DNA of 64,000 nucleotides from assembly GCA_963800475.1 (NCBI GenBank), contig CAWDAZ010000003.1, positions 62,001 to 126,000 of the forward strand, read 5' to 3'. Each line of letters opens with the position of its first letter. Positions within the stretch are counted from its first letter, which is position 1. This stretch comes from Palsa-465 sp963800475. GTDB taxonomy: Bacteria > Actinomycetota > Thermoleophilia > Solirubrobacterales > Solirubrobacteraceae. Positions 49,421 through 58,166 of the stretch are shown here, one piece after another. The notes under the pieces were generated by a model that was not told where the DNA came from, did no database searches, and saw nothing but the letters and a program-made list of their open reading frames with translations. Both the position numbers and the translations under genes were made by a program.

Positions 49421-50766
49421 TGGAAGATCGGCTCTACCACCGCGAGCGCGCGGCGGCCGAGCTGCTCGTCAGGGGCGCGCACGCGCTAGATCCCCGCACC
49501 GGCCTCGACGAGCCGCACGACATCCTGATCCGCGACGGCCGGATCGCCGAGCTCGGCGCGCCGGGATCGCTCACCGCCCCTGAGGACGGCGAGCTGTTCG
49601 ACGCCACCGGCAGGCACGCGTTTCCCGCGTTCGTGGACCCGCACGTGCACCTGCGCACGCCCGGCCAGGAGTACAAGGAGAACCTCGAGACGGGCACCGC
49701 CGCCGCCGCGGCTGGCGGGTTCGGCGCGGTGATCGCGATGCCGAATACCGACCCGGTCGTCGACGATCCGGCGATCCTCGGGTCGCTGGTAGACCGCGCG
49801 CGCCGCGAGGCGCACGTGCCGGTCGGGTTCCTCGCTTCGATCACCAGGGGCCTGCACGGCGACGAGCTCACCGAGATGGCGGCGCTGGTCGACGCCGGGG
49901 CGCTCGGGTTCACCGACGACGGCAAGCCGGTGGTGTCTGCCGGGGTGCTCCGCAAGGCGCTCCAGTACCAGCGCCTGTGCGGCGGCCTGATCGCCCTGCA
50001 CGAGGAGGACCCGGCGCTCTCGCGCGACGGCGTGATGCACGAGGGCGCGGTCTCGGCCCGGCTCGGCCTGGCCGGGATCCCGTCGGTGTCTGAGTCGACG
50101 ATGGTCGCCCGTGACGCCGCGCTGGCCGGATACGAGCACGCGCGGATCCACTTCCAGCACCTGTCCTGCACGGAGTCGGTGATGGCGGTCGAGCGGGCCA
50201 AGCACTTCGGGGTGCCGGTCAGCGCCGAGGTGACGCCCCACCACCTGACGCTCACCGACGATCTGGTGCGCACGCTCGACAGCCGCTTCAAGATGAACCC
50301 GCCGCTTCGCAGCGAGGCGGACCGCCGGTCGCTGATCGAGGCGCTGCGCACCGGAGTGATCGACTGCGTCGCGACCGATCACGCCCCGCACGCGCGCCAC
50401 GAGAAGGAGGTCCCGTTCGAGCAGGCGCCGATGGGGACGACCGGGCTAGAGACCGCGTTCGCCGTGCTCCACACCGAGCTGGTGCTGTCCGGCGAGCTCG
50501 AGCTGGGCGTGGTCGTCGAGCGGATGACCGCGGGCGGTGCGCTGTACGGGCTGCCGGTTCCGCGGATCGCGGTCGATGAGCCGGCCAACATCGCGATCGT
50601 CGACCTCGCCGCAGCCTATGAGGTCGGGCGGGATGGCTACGCGAGCCGCGCCGAGAACTGCTGCTTCCAAGGTCGCACGCTGCACGGCAGGGTGCTGCTG
50701 ACGGTCGCGGCGGGCAGCGTCGCGTTCAGGGAGCGGATGCTCGTCGAGGCGGCCGCCGGGCGATGA
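49420..50766 (+). CDS. pyrC: Dihydroorotase (class I)
   Basis: 448 aa amidohydrolase that closes carbamoyl aspartate to dihydroorotate. Metal motif DPHVHLRTPGQEYKE at about residues 68-82, HEEDPALSRDG, HFQHLSCTESV, VSAEVTPHHL, KMNPPLRS and ATDHAPHARHEKE (metal-binding His and Asp). A N-terminal extension of about 15 residues (MEDRLYHRERAAAE) precedes the beta barrel and is extra compared with most dihydroorotases. It starts ATG in a TGATG overlap and ends overlapping carA as ATGA. Confidence 0.92.
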   Translation: MEDRLYHRERAAAELLVRGAHALDPRTGLDEPHDILIRDGRIAELGAPGSLTAPEDGELFDATGRHAFPAFVDPHVHLRTPGQEYKENLETGTAAAAAGGFGAVIAMPNTDPVVDDPAILGSLVDRARREAHVPVGFLASITRGLHGDELTEMAALVDAGALGFTDDGKPVVSAGVLRKALQYQRLCGGLIALHEEDPALSRDGVMHEGAVSARLGLAGIPSVSESTMVARDAALAGYEHARIHFQHLSCTESVMAVERAKHFGVPVSAEVTPHHLTLTDDLVRTLDSRFKMNPPLRSEADRRSLIEALRTGVIDCVATDHAPHARHEKEVPFEQAPMGTTGLETAFAVLHTELVLSGELELGVVVERMTAGGALYGLPVPRIAVDEPANIAIVDLAAAYEVGRDGYASRAENCCFQGRTLHGRVLLTVAAGSVAFRERMLVEAAAGR

Positions 50767-51908
50767 GCAACGACGCATACGTCCTGCTGGAGGACGGAAT
50801 CCGCTTCGACGGGCTCGCGTGCGGAGCGCCGGGTCCCGCCGTGACTGGGGAAGTCGTGTTCACGACCTCGATGTCGGGCTACCAGGAGGCGATGACCGAT
50901 CCCAGCTACGCGGGGCAGCTGATCACGTTCACCTTCCCGATGGTCGGCAACTACGGGGTCTCGGCAGAGGCGATGGAGTCAGACCGGATCCACGCCCGCG
51001 CGGCGATCATGCGCGCGGGCGTCGACCGCGAGGACGCACCCGGCGCCGAGCGCGGCTGGCTCGGGTGGCTCGAGGACTGCGGCGTTCCGGCGATCACCGA
51101 CGTCGACACGCGCGCGCTGGTGCGCCACATCCGCGACCGGGGCGCGATGAAGGGCGGCGTGTTTCCCGGCGAGCTCGCCGAATCCGACGCGCGCGCGCTG
51201 ATCGACGCCGAGCCGGACATGACCGGCCGGGACCTCGCCCGGGAGGTGACGCCATCCGAGCCGGTGGTGCTCGAGCCGACCGGCGCGACCGGCGTCGCCG
51301 GGCCGCGGATCGCGATGATCGACACGGGCGTCAAGCTGTCGATTGTCCGCAACCTGCGCGCCCGCGGCGCGACCGTCGAGCTGCACCCCTGCACCGCGAC
51401 CGCCGAGCAGCTCCGCGCAAACGACCCGGCCGCGATCTTCCTCGCCAACGGCCCCGGCGACCCCGGGGCGCTCGACTACATCGTCAACACGGTCAGAGGC
51501 GTGATCGGCGAGGTGCCGGTGTACGGGATCTGCCTCGGTCACCAGCTGCTGTGCCGCGCGATCGGGCTCGAGACCTACAAGCTGCCGTTCGGCCATCACG
51601 GCGCGAATCACCCGGTCAAGGACCTCGTCACCGGGCGCGTCGAGATCACCAGCCAGAACCACGGCTTCGCGGTGCTGGGCCCCGACGGCTCGCAGACGAT
51701 CGACGGCGACGAGGCGGTCCGCTGGGAGACCGATTTCGGCGCCGCCGAGCTCACCCACCTGAACCTCTACGACCGCACCGTGGAGGGGCTCGCGCTGCGC
51801 GATGTGCAGGGCGCCACCGTTCAGTACCACCCGGAGGCCGGGCCCGGGCCGCACGACGCGCTGCACCTGTTCGACCGGTTCGTCAAGGAGATCGAGGCGG
51901 CTGCGTAG
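50763..51908 (+). CDS. carA: Carbamoyl-phosphate synthase small (glutaminase) subunit
   Basis: 381 aa. Hydrolyses glutamine and passes ammonia to CarB. The catalytic triad is present: Cys in YGICLGHQLLCRA, and His-Glu in YHPEAGPGPHD. LEDGIRFDGLACGAPG and VFTTSMSGYQEAMTDPSY are the N-terminal signatures; ANGPGDPGALDYI and SQNHGFAV are also standard. Shared use for arginine synthesis is expected from its single copy in the pyr operon. Three bases (GCC) separate it from carB. Confidence 0.94.
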   Translation: MSNDAYVLLEDGIRFDGLACGAPGPAVTGEVVFTTSMSGYQEAMTDPSYAGQLITFTFPMVGNYGVSAEAMESDRIHARAAIMRAGVDREDAPGAERGWLGWLEDCGVPAITDVDTRALVRHIRDRGAMKGGVFPGELAESDARALIDAEPDMTGRDLAREVTPSEPVVLEPTGATGVAGPRIAMIDTGVKLSIVRNLRARGATVELHPCTATAEQLRANDPAAIFLANGPGDPGALDYIVNTVRGVIGEVPVYGICLGHQLLCRAIGLETYKLPFGHHGANHPVKDLVTGRVEITSQNHGFAVLGPDGSQTIDGDEAVRWETDFGAAELTHLNLYDRTVEGLALRDVQGATVQYHPEAGPGPHDALHLFDRFVKEIEAAA

Positions 51909-51911
51909 CCG

Positions 51912-54900
51912 ATGCCCCGGCGGGACGACATCCACAAGATCCTGATGATCGGCTCCGGGCCGATCGTGATCGGCCAGGCCGCCGAGTTCGACTACTCGGG
52001 CACCCAGGCGTGCCGGGTGCTGATCGAGGAGGGCTACGAGGTCATGCTCGTCAACTCCAACCCGGCGACGATCATGACCGACCCCGAGCTGGCCACCGCG
52101 ACGTATGTCGAGCCGCTGCTCCCCGGACCGGTGACCCAGGTGATCGAGCGCGAGCGTCCCGACGCCCTGCTCGCGACGCTGGGCGGCCAGACGGCGCTGA
52201 ACCTGGCCAAGTCGCTCTACGAGGACGGGACGCTCGAGCGGTTCGGCGTCGAGCTGATCGGGGCCGATTACGATGCCATCAATCGCGCGGAAGACCGAGA
52301 CCTCTTCCGAGAGACGATGACCGAGGCCGGGCTGCGGGTCCCCCGCAGCGCGATCGCGATGAGCGTCGAGGACGCTGAGGCGGCGGTTGATGAGGTAGGG
52401 CTGCCGTTCATCGTGCGCCCGGCGTTCACGCTGGGAGGAACGGGCGGCGGGGTGTGTCGCGACCGCGACGAGCTGGAGTCGGTCGTGCGCCGCGGCCTCC
52501 GGGCGTCTCCGATCAGCCAGGTGCTGATCGAGGAGTCGGTGCTCGGGTGGGGCGAGTTCGAGCTCGAGGTGATGCGCGACCGCGCGGACAACGTCGTGAT
52601 CGTGTGCTCGATCGAGAACCTCGACCCGATGGGGGTCCACACCGGCGACAGCGTGTGCGTCGCGCCGCAGCAGACGCTCACCGACAAGCAGTACCAGCTG
52701 CTGCGCGACCAGGCGATCGCCGCGATCCGCGCGGTCGGGGTCGAGACGGGTGGCTCGAACGTCCAGTTCGCCGTCAACCGCGCCACCGACGAGGTGGTCG
52801 TGATCGAGATGAATCCGCGCGTGTCGCGGTCGAGCGCGCTCGCGAGCAAGGCGACCGGGTTCCCGATCGCGAAGATCGCCGCGCGCCTCGCCGTGGGCTA
52901 CACGCTCCAGGAGATCCCCAACGACATCACCAAGGCGACGCCGGCCAGCTTCGAGCCGGCAATCGACTACTGCGTCGTCAAGTGGCCTCGGTTCGCGTTC
53001 GAGAAGTTCCCCGGGGCCGAGGCCGGTCTGACCACGCACATGAAGTCGGTTGGCGAGGTGATGTCGATCGCGCGGACGTTCAAGCAGGCGTTCGCGAAGG
53101 CGGTCGGCTCCCGAGAGCTCGACACCGAGCCGCGGTTCGGCTCGGACGAGGAGCTGCTCGAGGCCGCCGGGAGCCCCGGCGCCGACCGCTTCGACCACCT
53201 GCTCGAGGCGCTCCGTCGCGGCCTCCCGGTCGACGAGCTGCACCGCCGCACGGACATCGATCCGTGGTTCCTCAACGAGCTGGACGAGCTCGTGTCCGAG
53301 CCGGAGGCGCCGTTCGGCGGCGAGCGGACGTTCAAGTCGGTCGACACGTGTGCCGCCGAATTCGCCGCACGGACGCCGTACTACTACTCGAGCTGGGAGC
53401 GACCCTCACGGACGGGCCGGGACGACGAGGTCGCGCGCGGCGACCGCCCGAGCGTCGTGATCCTCGGCTCGGGGCCGAACCGGATCGGGCAGGGAATCGA
53501 ATTCGACTACTGCTGCGTGCACGCCGTCCAGACGGTGCGTGAGTCGGGCCGCGACGCGGTGATGGTCAACTGCAACCCGGAGACGGTCTCGACCGACTAC
53601 GACACCTCCGATCGCCTCTACTTCGAGCCGCTGACGCTCGAGCACGTGCTCGCTGTGTGCGAGGTCGAGCAGCCGGAAGGGGTCGTCGTGCAGTTCGGCG
53701 GGCAGACGCCGCTGAAGCTCGCGGCCGGGCTGGACGAGGCCGGGATCACGATCCTCGGCACGAGCATCGACGCGATCGATCTCGCCGAGGACCGCTCCCG
53801 ATTCGGCGCGCTGCTCGACGAGCTCGGATACACGGCGCCGCCGTACGCGACCGCGGCCAGCCCCGAGGAGGCGCTCGCGTGTGCGGAGCAGGTCGGGTTC
53901 CCGCTGCTGGTCCGCCCGAGCTACGTGCTGGGCGGACGCGCGATGGAGATCGTGTACAGCGTCGACGGGCTGCGCGACTACCTCGAGCGGGTCGGGGTCG
54001 GTCCCAAGCGTCCGGGTCAGAACGGCTCGGCGATCTACCTCGACCGGTTCCTCGAGGACTCGATCGAGGTCGACGTCGACGCGATCTGCGACGGGACGGA
54101 CGTGTGGGTGGCCGGGATCATGCAGCACGTCGAGGAGGCGGGCATCCACTCCGGGGACTCCGCGTGCGTGCTTCCACCACACACGCTCGGCCCCGAGATC
54201 ATCGATCAGATTCGCGAACAGACCGTCGGGATCGCGCGGGCGCTCGGGGTGATCGGGCTGCTGAACGTGCAGTTCGCGATCCACGGCCAGCAGGGCCTCC
54301 ACGTGATCGAGGCCAACCCGCGGGCCTCGCGGACGGTCCCGTTCGTCTCCAAGGCGATCGGGCTACCGCTCGCGAAGCTCGCCTGCCGGGTCGTGCTCGG
54401 CGAGACGCTCGCCGACCTGGAGCTTCCGGACGACACCACCAACGGGCACGTGTGCGTCAAGGAGGCGGTGCTCCCGTTCAGTCGGTTCATGGGCGCCGAC
54501 GCGCTGCTCGGACCCGAGATGCGCTCGACGGGGGAGGTGATGGGGATCGCGAGGGACTTCCCGACGGCGTTCGCCAAGGCACAGGCGGCAGCGGGCGCGA
54601 AGCTGCCCGACCGCGGCACGGCGTTCATCACCGTCGCCGACTCCGACAAGGCGGCCGCGACCGGTCTCGCCGCGCTGCTCGACGAGCTCGGCTTCAGGAT
54701 CATCGCCACCCGAGGGACCGCCCAGGCGATTCGCAGGCAGGGAATCCCCGCCGAGGCGATCAACAAGATCGGGGAGGGCTCGCCGCACGTCGTCGACTGG
54801 ATCGAGCGAGGCGACGTCGACATCGTCATCAACACGCCGGTGGGGACGGGGGCACGATCCGACGGATATGAGATCCGCACAGCGGCGATCGCTCACGCGA

Positions 54901-55049
54901 TCCCGTGCATCACGACGATCTCGGGCGGGATCGCCGCGGCCCGCGCGATCTCTGCGGCGCGCCGAGGCGACCCCGAGGTGCTCTCGCTGCAGGAGGTCCA
55001 CGCGCGCGATGAGCGGGTGACCGCCAGCAGCCCGGTGGGCTCGCGATGA
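51912..55049 (+). CDS. carB: Carbamoyl-phosphate synthase large subunit
   Basis: 1045 aa. Two homologous ATP-grasp halves: the first starts KILMIGSGPIVIGQAAEFDYSG, the second SVVILGSGPNRIGQGIEFDY near residue 515. Both have the VMVNCNPETVSTDYD-type segment and the ATP-binding FGVE-like loops; GTGGGVCRDRDE-like glycine loop in half one and PSYVLGGRAMEIVY in half two. A C-terminal MGS-like allosteric domain (about 925-1045) includes TAFITVADSDKAAATGLAAL. Slightly shorter than the E. coli protein (1073). Start ATG follows carA closely; the end overlaps pyrK by ATGA. Confidence 0.95.
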   Translation: MPRRDDIHKILMIGSGPIVIGQAAEFDYSGTQACRVLIEEGYEVMLVNSNPATIMTDPELATATYVEPLLPGPVTQVIERERPDALLATLGGQTALNLAKSLYEDGTLERFGVELIGADYDAINRAEDRDLFRETMTEAGLRVPRSAIAMSVEDAEAAVDEVGLPFIVRPAFTLGGTGGGVCRDRDELESVVRRGLRASPISQVLIEESVLGWGEFELEVMRDRADNVVIVCSIENLDPMGVHTGDSVCVAPQQTLTDKQYQLLRDQAIAAIRAVGVETGGSNVQFAVNRATDEVVVIEMNPRVSRSSALASKATGFPIAKIAARLAVGYTLQEIPNDITKATPASFEPAIDYCVVKWPRFAFEKFPGAEAGLTTHMKSVGEVMSIARTFKQAFAKAVGSRELDTEPRFGSDEELLEAAGSPGADRFDHLLEALRRGLPVDELHRRTDIDPWFLNELDELVSEPEAPFGGERTFKSVDTCAAEFAARTPYYYSSWERPSRTGRDDEVARGDRPSVVILGSGPNRIGQGIEFDYCCVHAVQTVRESGRDAVMVNCNPETVSTDYDTSDRLYFEPLTLEHVLAVCEVEQPEGVVVQFGGQTPLKLAAGLDEAGITILGTSIDAIDLAEDRSRFGALLDELGYTAPPYATAASPEEALACAEQVGFPLLVRPSYVLGGRAMEIVYSVDGLRDYLERVGVGPKRPGQNGSAIYLDRFLEDSIEVDVDAICDGTDVWVAGIMQHVEEAGIHSGDSACVLPPHTLGPEIIDQIREQTVGIARALGVIGLLNVQFAIHGQQGLHVIEANPRASRTVPFVSKAIGLPLAKLACRVVLGETLADLELPDDTTNGHVCVKEAVLPFSRFMGADALLGPEMRSTGEVMGIARDFPTAFAKAQAAAGAKLPDRGTAFITVADSDKAAATGLAALLDELGFRIIATRGTAQAIRRQGIPAEAINKIGEGSPHVVDWIERGDVDIVINTPVGTGARSDGYEIRTAAIAHAIPCITTISGGIAAARAISAARRGDPEVLSLQEVHARDERVTASSPVGSR

Positions 55050-55870
55050 GCGCACGGAGCCTGGCGCCGTTCGGGCGCCGGCTCGCGCCCGTCACCGCGA
55101 ACGAGCGCTACGGCGCGTACACCGTGCTCCGGTGCGGCGACCGCGAGGGCCCGGTGCCCCATCCCGGCCAGTTCTACATGCTGGCCGCGTCGGCAAGATG
55201 GGGTGCCGGCGAGTCCGAGCGCCCGTTCATGCCGCGCGCGTTCAGCGTCCTGCGCGCGAGGCCGGATCGCGCGGGCGGGCTCGAGCTGCAGTTCCTCGTC
55301 GAGGACGTCGGCCCCGGCACCAACCGCCTGTGCGAGCTTGGGCCTGGCGACGGGCTGCTGCTCGTCGGCCCGCTCGGGGCTGGGTTCGAGGCACCCCGCG
55401 ACGGCCGGCGACCGCTGCTGGTGGGCGGGGGCGTGGGGATCGCGCCGCTGGCGATCTGGCAGGACATCCTCGGCGCCGGAACGCCCGCGCTGCTCGGCTT
55501 CCGCGATGCGTCGCACGCGGCCGGCGCGGCGTTGCTGACCGCCGCGGCGGTGGCCACCGACGACGGCAGCGTCGGCCACCACGGTCTCGTCACCGAGCTG
55601 CTCGCGACCGAGCTGGAGCGCGCCGCGGACGAGATCGAGGTGTATGCGTGCGGGCCGCCGCCGATGCTCGAGGCAGTCCGGCGCCGGTGCGCCGAGCACG
55701 ACACGCCCGCCCAGCTGGCGCTCGAGTCGGGGATGGCGTGCGGGTTCGGCGCCTGCTTCGGGTGCGTGGTCCCGACGCGGCACGGCTACGTGAGGCTGTG
55801 CCTCGAAGGTCCGGTGCTCGATGCGGCGGCGCTCTATGACGTGGCCGAACATCGGAGCGGCGTCCGGTGA
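55046..55870 (+). CDS. pyrK: Dihydroorotate dehydrogenase electron-transfer subunit
   Basis: 274 aa. Ferredoxin-reductase-like protein that passes electrons from class 1B DHODH to NAD. An FAD-binding region includes MPRAFSVLRA and VGPGTNRLCELGPGDGLLLVGPLG; LLVGGGVGIAPLAIWQDIL is the NAD-binding start. ACGFGACFGCVV and the later RLCLEGPV supply the four Cys for the [2Fe-2S] cluster. Together with pyrD it forms a Firmicutes-type NAD-dependent enzyme rather than the quinone-linked class 2 enzyme of many Actinobacteria. Coupled to both neighbours. Confidence 0.92.
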   Translation: MSARSLAPFGRRLAPVTANERYGAYTVLRCGDREGPVPHPGQFYMLAASARWGAGESERPFMPRAFSVLRARPDRAGGLELQFLVEDVGPGTNRLCELGPGDGLLLVGPLGAGFEAPRDGRRPLLVGGGVGIAPLAIWQDILGAGTPALLGFRDASHAAGAALLTAAAVATDDGSVGHHGLVTELLATELERAADEIEVYACGPPPMLEAVRRRCAEHDTPAQLALESGMACGFGACFGCVVPTRHGYVRLCLEGPVLDAAALYDVAEHRSGVR

Positions 55871-56742
55871 CCGTCACCTGTTGCGGCATCGAGCTCGAGC
55901 ATCCGATCGTCAACGCGTCGGGGACGTTCGACGCGATCGCGGCACGGCGTGCGTTCGGCGCGGAGCTGATCGAACGGTTCCCGTTCTCGGCCCTCGTCAC
56001 CAAGACCGTCACTGTCGCCCCGCGCGAGGGCAACCCGCCGCCGCGCCTGTGGGAGCTGCCGGCGGGTCTGATGAACTCGATCGGGCTTCCCAACAAGGGG
56101 CTCGAGCGGTTCCTTGCCGAGGACCTGCCCGAGCTCGCGGCGCTGCCGGTCCCGCTGATCATCAACGTGATGGGCTTCAGCCGCGAGGAGGTCGGGGCGC
56201 TCGTCGAGACGTTCGGCGAGCGGGCGGAGGTGGCGGCCCTCGAGCTCAACGTCTCGTGTCCGAACGTCGAGACCGGGCTCGTGATGGGAGCCGACCCGTG
56301 GGAGCTCTCCGCGCTGCTCGAGCATGTCCGGCCCCTGACCGCCAAGCCGCTGATCGTCAAGCTGACACCGAACGCGAGCGACGTGCCGGCCGTCGCGCGC
56401 GCCGCCGAAGCCGCCGGCGCGGACGCGCTGTCGCTGATCAACACGCTGCGCGGGATGGCGCTCGACCCGGACTCCGGAGAGCCGTGGCTCGGCGGGACCA
56501 CCGGAGGCGTGTCGGGTCCCGCGATCCGCGCGATCGCGCTCGCCCAGGTGCACTCGGTGGCGGACGCCGTCGAGATCCCGGTGGTGGGGATGGGCGGCGT
56601 CCAGCGGGGCCGTGACGCGCTCGACCTGATCCGCGCGGGCGCGACGCTGGTCGCGGTCGGAACCGAGAGCTTCCGCGACCCCGCCGCGGCGCTGAGGATC
56701 GCCGCCGAGCTCGACGCGCTGCTGGCGGGCAGCGGCGTCTAG
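55867..56742 (+). CDS. pyrD: Dihydroorotate dehydrogenase, class 1B catalytic subunit
   Basis: 291 aa FMN TIM barrel, oxidising dihydroorotate to orotate. VNASGTFDA, LVTKTVTVAPREGNP, LMNSIGLPNKGLERFL, the catalytic Cys in LELNVSCPNVE (class 1 feature), LIVKLTPNASDV, and the phosphate-binding GMGGVQRGRDALDLIRAGA and VAVGTE. GTG start overlaps pyrK as GTGA. The last gene of the operon; pyrF, usually next or nearby, is absent from the window, as is pyrE. Confidence 0.93.
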   Translation: MTVTCCGIELEHPIVNASGTFDAIAARRAFGAELIERFPFSALVTKTVTVAPREGNPPPRLWELPAGLMNSIGLPNKGLERFLAEDLPELAALPVPLIINVMGFSREEVGALVETFGERAEVAALELNVSCPNVETGLVMGADPWELSALLEHVRPLTAKPLIVKLTPNASDVPAVARAAEAAGADALSLINTLRGMALDPDSGEPWLGGTTGGVSGPAIRAIALAQVHSVADAVEIPVVGMGGVQRGRDALDLIRAGATLVAVGTESFRDPAAALRIAAELDALLAGSGV

Positions 56743-56916
56743 CCGGTGGGCGCTCCCGAAACGCACACCGGGCGCGGTATCAGGGAGCCGAGGAGGGGGC
56801 CATTTACGGTTGTCACCAAACTGTCAAACACCCTGCAAACAGGCCACGATTGCCGCAACCAACCTCGACAATGCTCAACCTCAACGTGAGGTCAAGCCAA
56901 ATTCGCCCAATTTGCC

Positions 56917-56944
56917 TTGATCGCCCGGGCTCACGATGTATAGT
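56917..56944 (+). promoter_or_regulatory. Promoter of mihF (TTGATC-16-TATAGT)
   Basis: -35-like TTGATC (56917-56922) and -10 TATAGT (56939-56944) are 16 bases apart; eight bases separate the -10 from the ATG, so the mRNA should be leaderless. The upstream 56743-56916 is unusually A+T-rich for this window (several CAAAC/CAACC runs) and may bind regulators, possibly mIHF itself. Confidence 0.65.
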
Positions 56945-56952
56945 CGCCGCCC

Positions 56953-57297
56953 ATGCCGCCGGTCAGCGAACCGCTCACGAAGCCCACCGTTGCACCGGAG
57001 CGCTCCTACAACCAGCGCATGGAAGCGCTTCAGCGGGCAAATGACATTCGCAGTCGCCGGGCGCAGTTGAAGCGTGATCTGAAGGCAGGACGGCAGCCGA
57101 TCGACGAGCTGCTGCTCGGCCCACCCGGCTTTCTGGAGACCGCCAAGGTGTTCGACCTGCTGCTCGCGGTGCCGAAATATGGCCGGGTCAAGGTGAACAG
57201 GATCCTCACGCAGTGCAAGATCTCGCCGAGCAAGACGGTCGGCGGGCTCTCAGAGCGCCAGCGGCGCGAGCTAGTCGCGTTGATGCGCCGGCGCTGA
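56953..57297 (+). CDS. mihF: Actinobacterial integration host factor (mIHF)
   Basis: 114 aa nucleoid-associated protein specific to Actinobacteria. Positions about 19-60 (YNQRMEALQRANDIRSRRAQ, then LKRDLKAGR) form the long helix; the H2TH-like DNA-binding part is AKVFDLLLAVPKYGRVKVNR followed by LTQCKISPSKTVGGLSERQR. It compacts DNA and assists phage and plasmid integration. Sits before gmk, the standard actinobacterial arrangement, supporting the taxon. Start by the leaderless promoter just upstream. Confidence 0.93.
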   Translation: MPPVSEPLTKPTVAPERSYNQRMEALQRANDIRSRRAQLKRDLKAGRQPIDELLLGPPGFLETAKVFDLLLAVPKYGRVKVNRILTQCKISPSKTVGGLSERQRRELVALMRRR

Positions 57298-57314
57298 GCA
57301 TCAGCATCGGCGCA

Positions 57315-57320
57315 TACGGT
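57315..57320 (+). promoter_or_regulatory. -10 box TACGGT before gmk
   Basis: Seven bases before the ATG at 57328; it overlaps the alternative GTG at 57319, favouring the ATG. Confidence 0.4.
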
Positions 57321-57327
57321 GGCTCGG

Positions 57328-57879
57328 ATGTTCGTGATCACCGGCCCCTCGGGGGTGGGAAAGGGCACGCTGATCGGGCGCCTGCGCGAACGCGTACCGG
57401 CGCTCGAGCTGTCGGTGTCGGCGACCACGCGGCGACCGCGCCCGGGCGAGCGCGAGGGGGTCGACTACCACTTCCTCGAACCGGAGCGATTCCAGGCGCA
57501 CGTCGACGCTGGCGACTTCCTCGAGCACGCGACGTACTCCGGCAATCGCTACGGAACGCTGCGCTCGCAGGTCGACGGACGGCTCGGCGACGACCGTCCC
57601 GTCGTGCTCGAGATTGAGCTTCAGGGCGCGCGCCAGGTGCGCGAGGCGATGCCGGACGCGGTCGCCGTGTTCATCGCGCCGCCATCGCGCGAAGCGCTGC
57701 GCGAGCGGCTCCAGACGCGCGGGACCGACACTCCCGAGCAGGTCGAGCAGCGGCTGCGGACCGCCGAGCAGGAGCTCGACGCGCAGTCGGAGTTCGCGCA
57801 CGTCGTCGTCAACGACGATCTCGACCGCGCAACTGACGAGCTGGTAGCAATCGTCAGCGCGGCGCTCGGCGCTCGCTAA
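57328..57879 (+). CDS. gmk: Guanylate kinase
   Basis: 183 aa. Phosphorylates GMP to GDP. The P-loop is TGPSGVGKGTL at about residues 5-15; SVSATTRRPRPGEREGVDYHFL is the GMP-binding part; GDFLEHATYSGNRYGT and LEIELQGARQVREAMPDAV follow, then the lid RLQTRGTD. Compact length is typical. Starts about 30 bases after mihF. ATG 57328 chosen on the upstream TACGGT box; GTG 57319 would add three residues. Confidence 0.94.
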   Translation: MFVITGPSGVGKGTLIGRLRERVPALELSVSATTRRPRPGEREGVDYHFLEPERFQAHVDAGDFLEHATYSGNRYGTLRSQVDGRLGDDRPVVLEIELQGARQVREAMPDAVAVFIAPPSREALRERLQTRGTDTPEQVEQRLRTAEQELDAQSEFAHVVVNDDLDRATDELVAIVSAALGAR

Positions 57880-57914
57880 TCTGTGAACTTCCCCTAGGCA
57901 AAGGAAGCAGAGCC

Positions 57915-58142
57915 TTGATCTCCCCCCGTATCGACAAGCTGCTCGAGCACGTCGACTCCGATTACGCGAGCGTGATCGTGGCGGCCAAGCGCGCGCGACA
58001 GATCAACTCCTACTACCACAACCTCGGCGAGGGCACGTTCGACGAGTTCCCGCCGCCGATGGTCGACACTCGTTCGAAGAACTACCTCACGATCGCCCTG
58101 GAGGAGGTCGCCCAGGGCAAGCTCAAGTACCACTACCGGTAA
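57915..58142 (+). CDS. rpoZ: RNA polymerase omega subunit
   Basis: 75 aa. Assembly subunit that folds beta-prime. ISPRIDKLLEHVDSDYASVIVAAKRARQIN contains the conserved DYASVIVAAKRARQIN core; RSKNYLTIALEEVAQGKLKY is the standard C-terminal half. TTG start with AAAGGAAG eight bases upstream. Location between gmk and coaBC is the normal actinobacterial order. Confidence 0.94.
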   Translation: MISPRIDKLLEHVDSDYASVIVAAKRARQINSYYHNLGEGTFDEFPPPMVDTRSKNYLTIALEEVAQGKLKYHYR

Positions 58143-58166
58143 GGCCGCGGAGGCCGCGGAGGCGCG

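Noticed and set aside
50979..53243. 754-codon minus-strand frame opposite carA/carB
   Set aside because: Antisense shadow; carA and carB show complete catalytic motifs.
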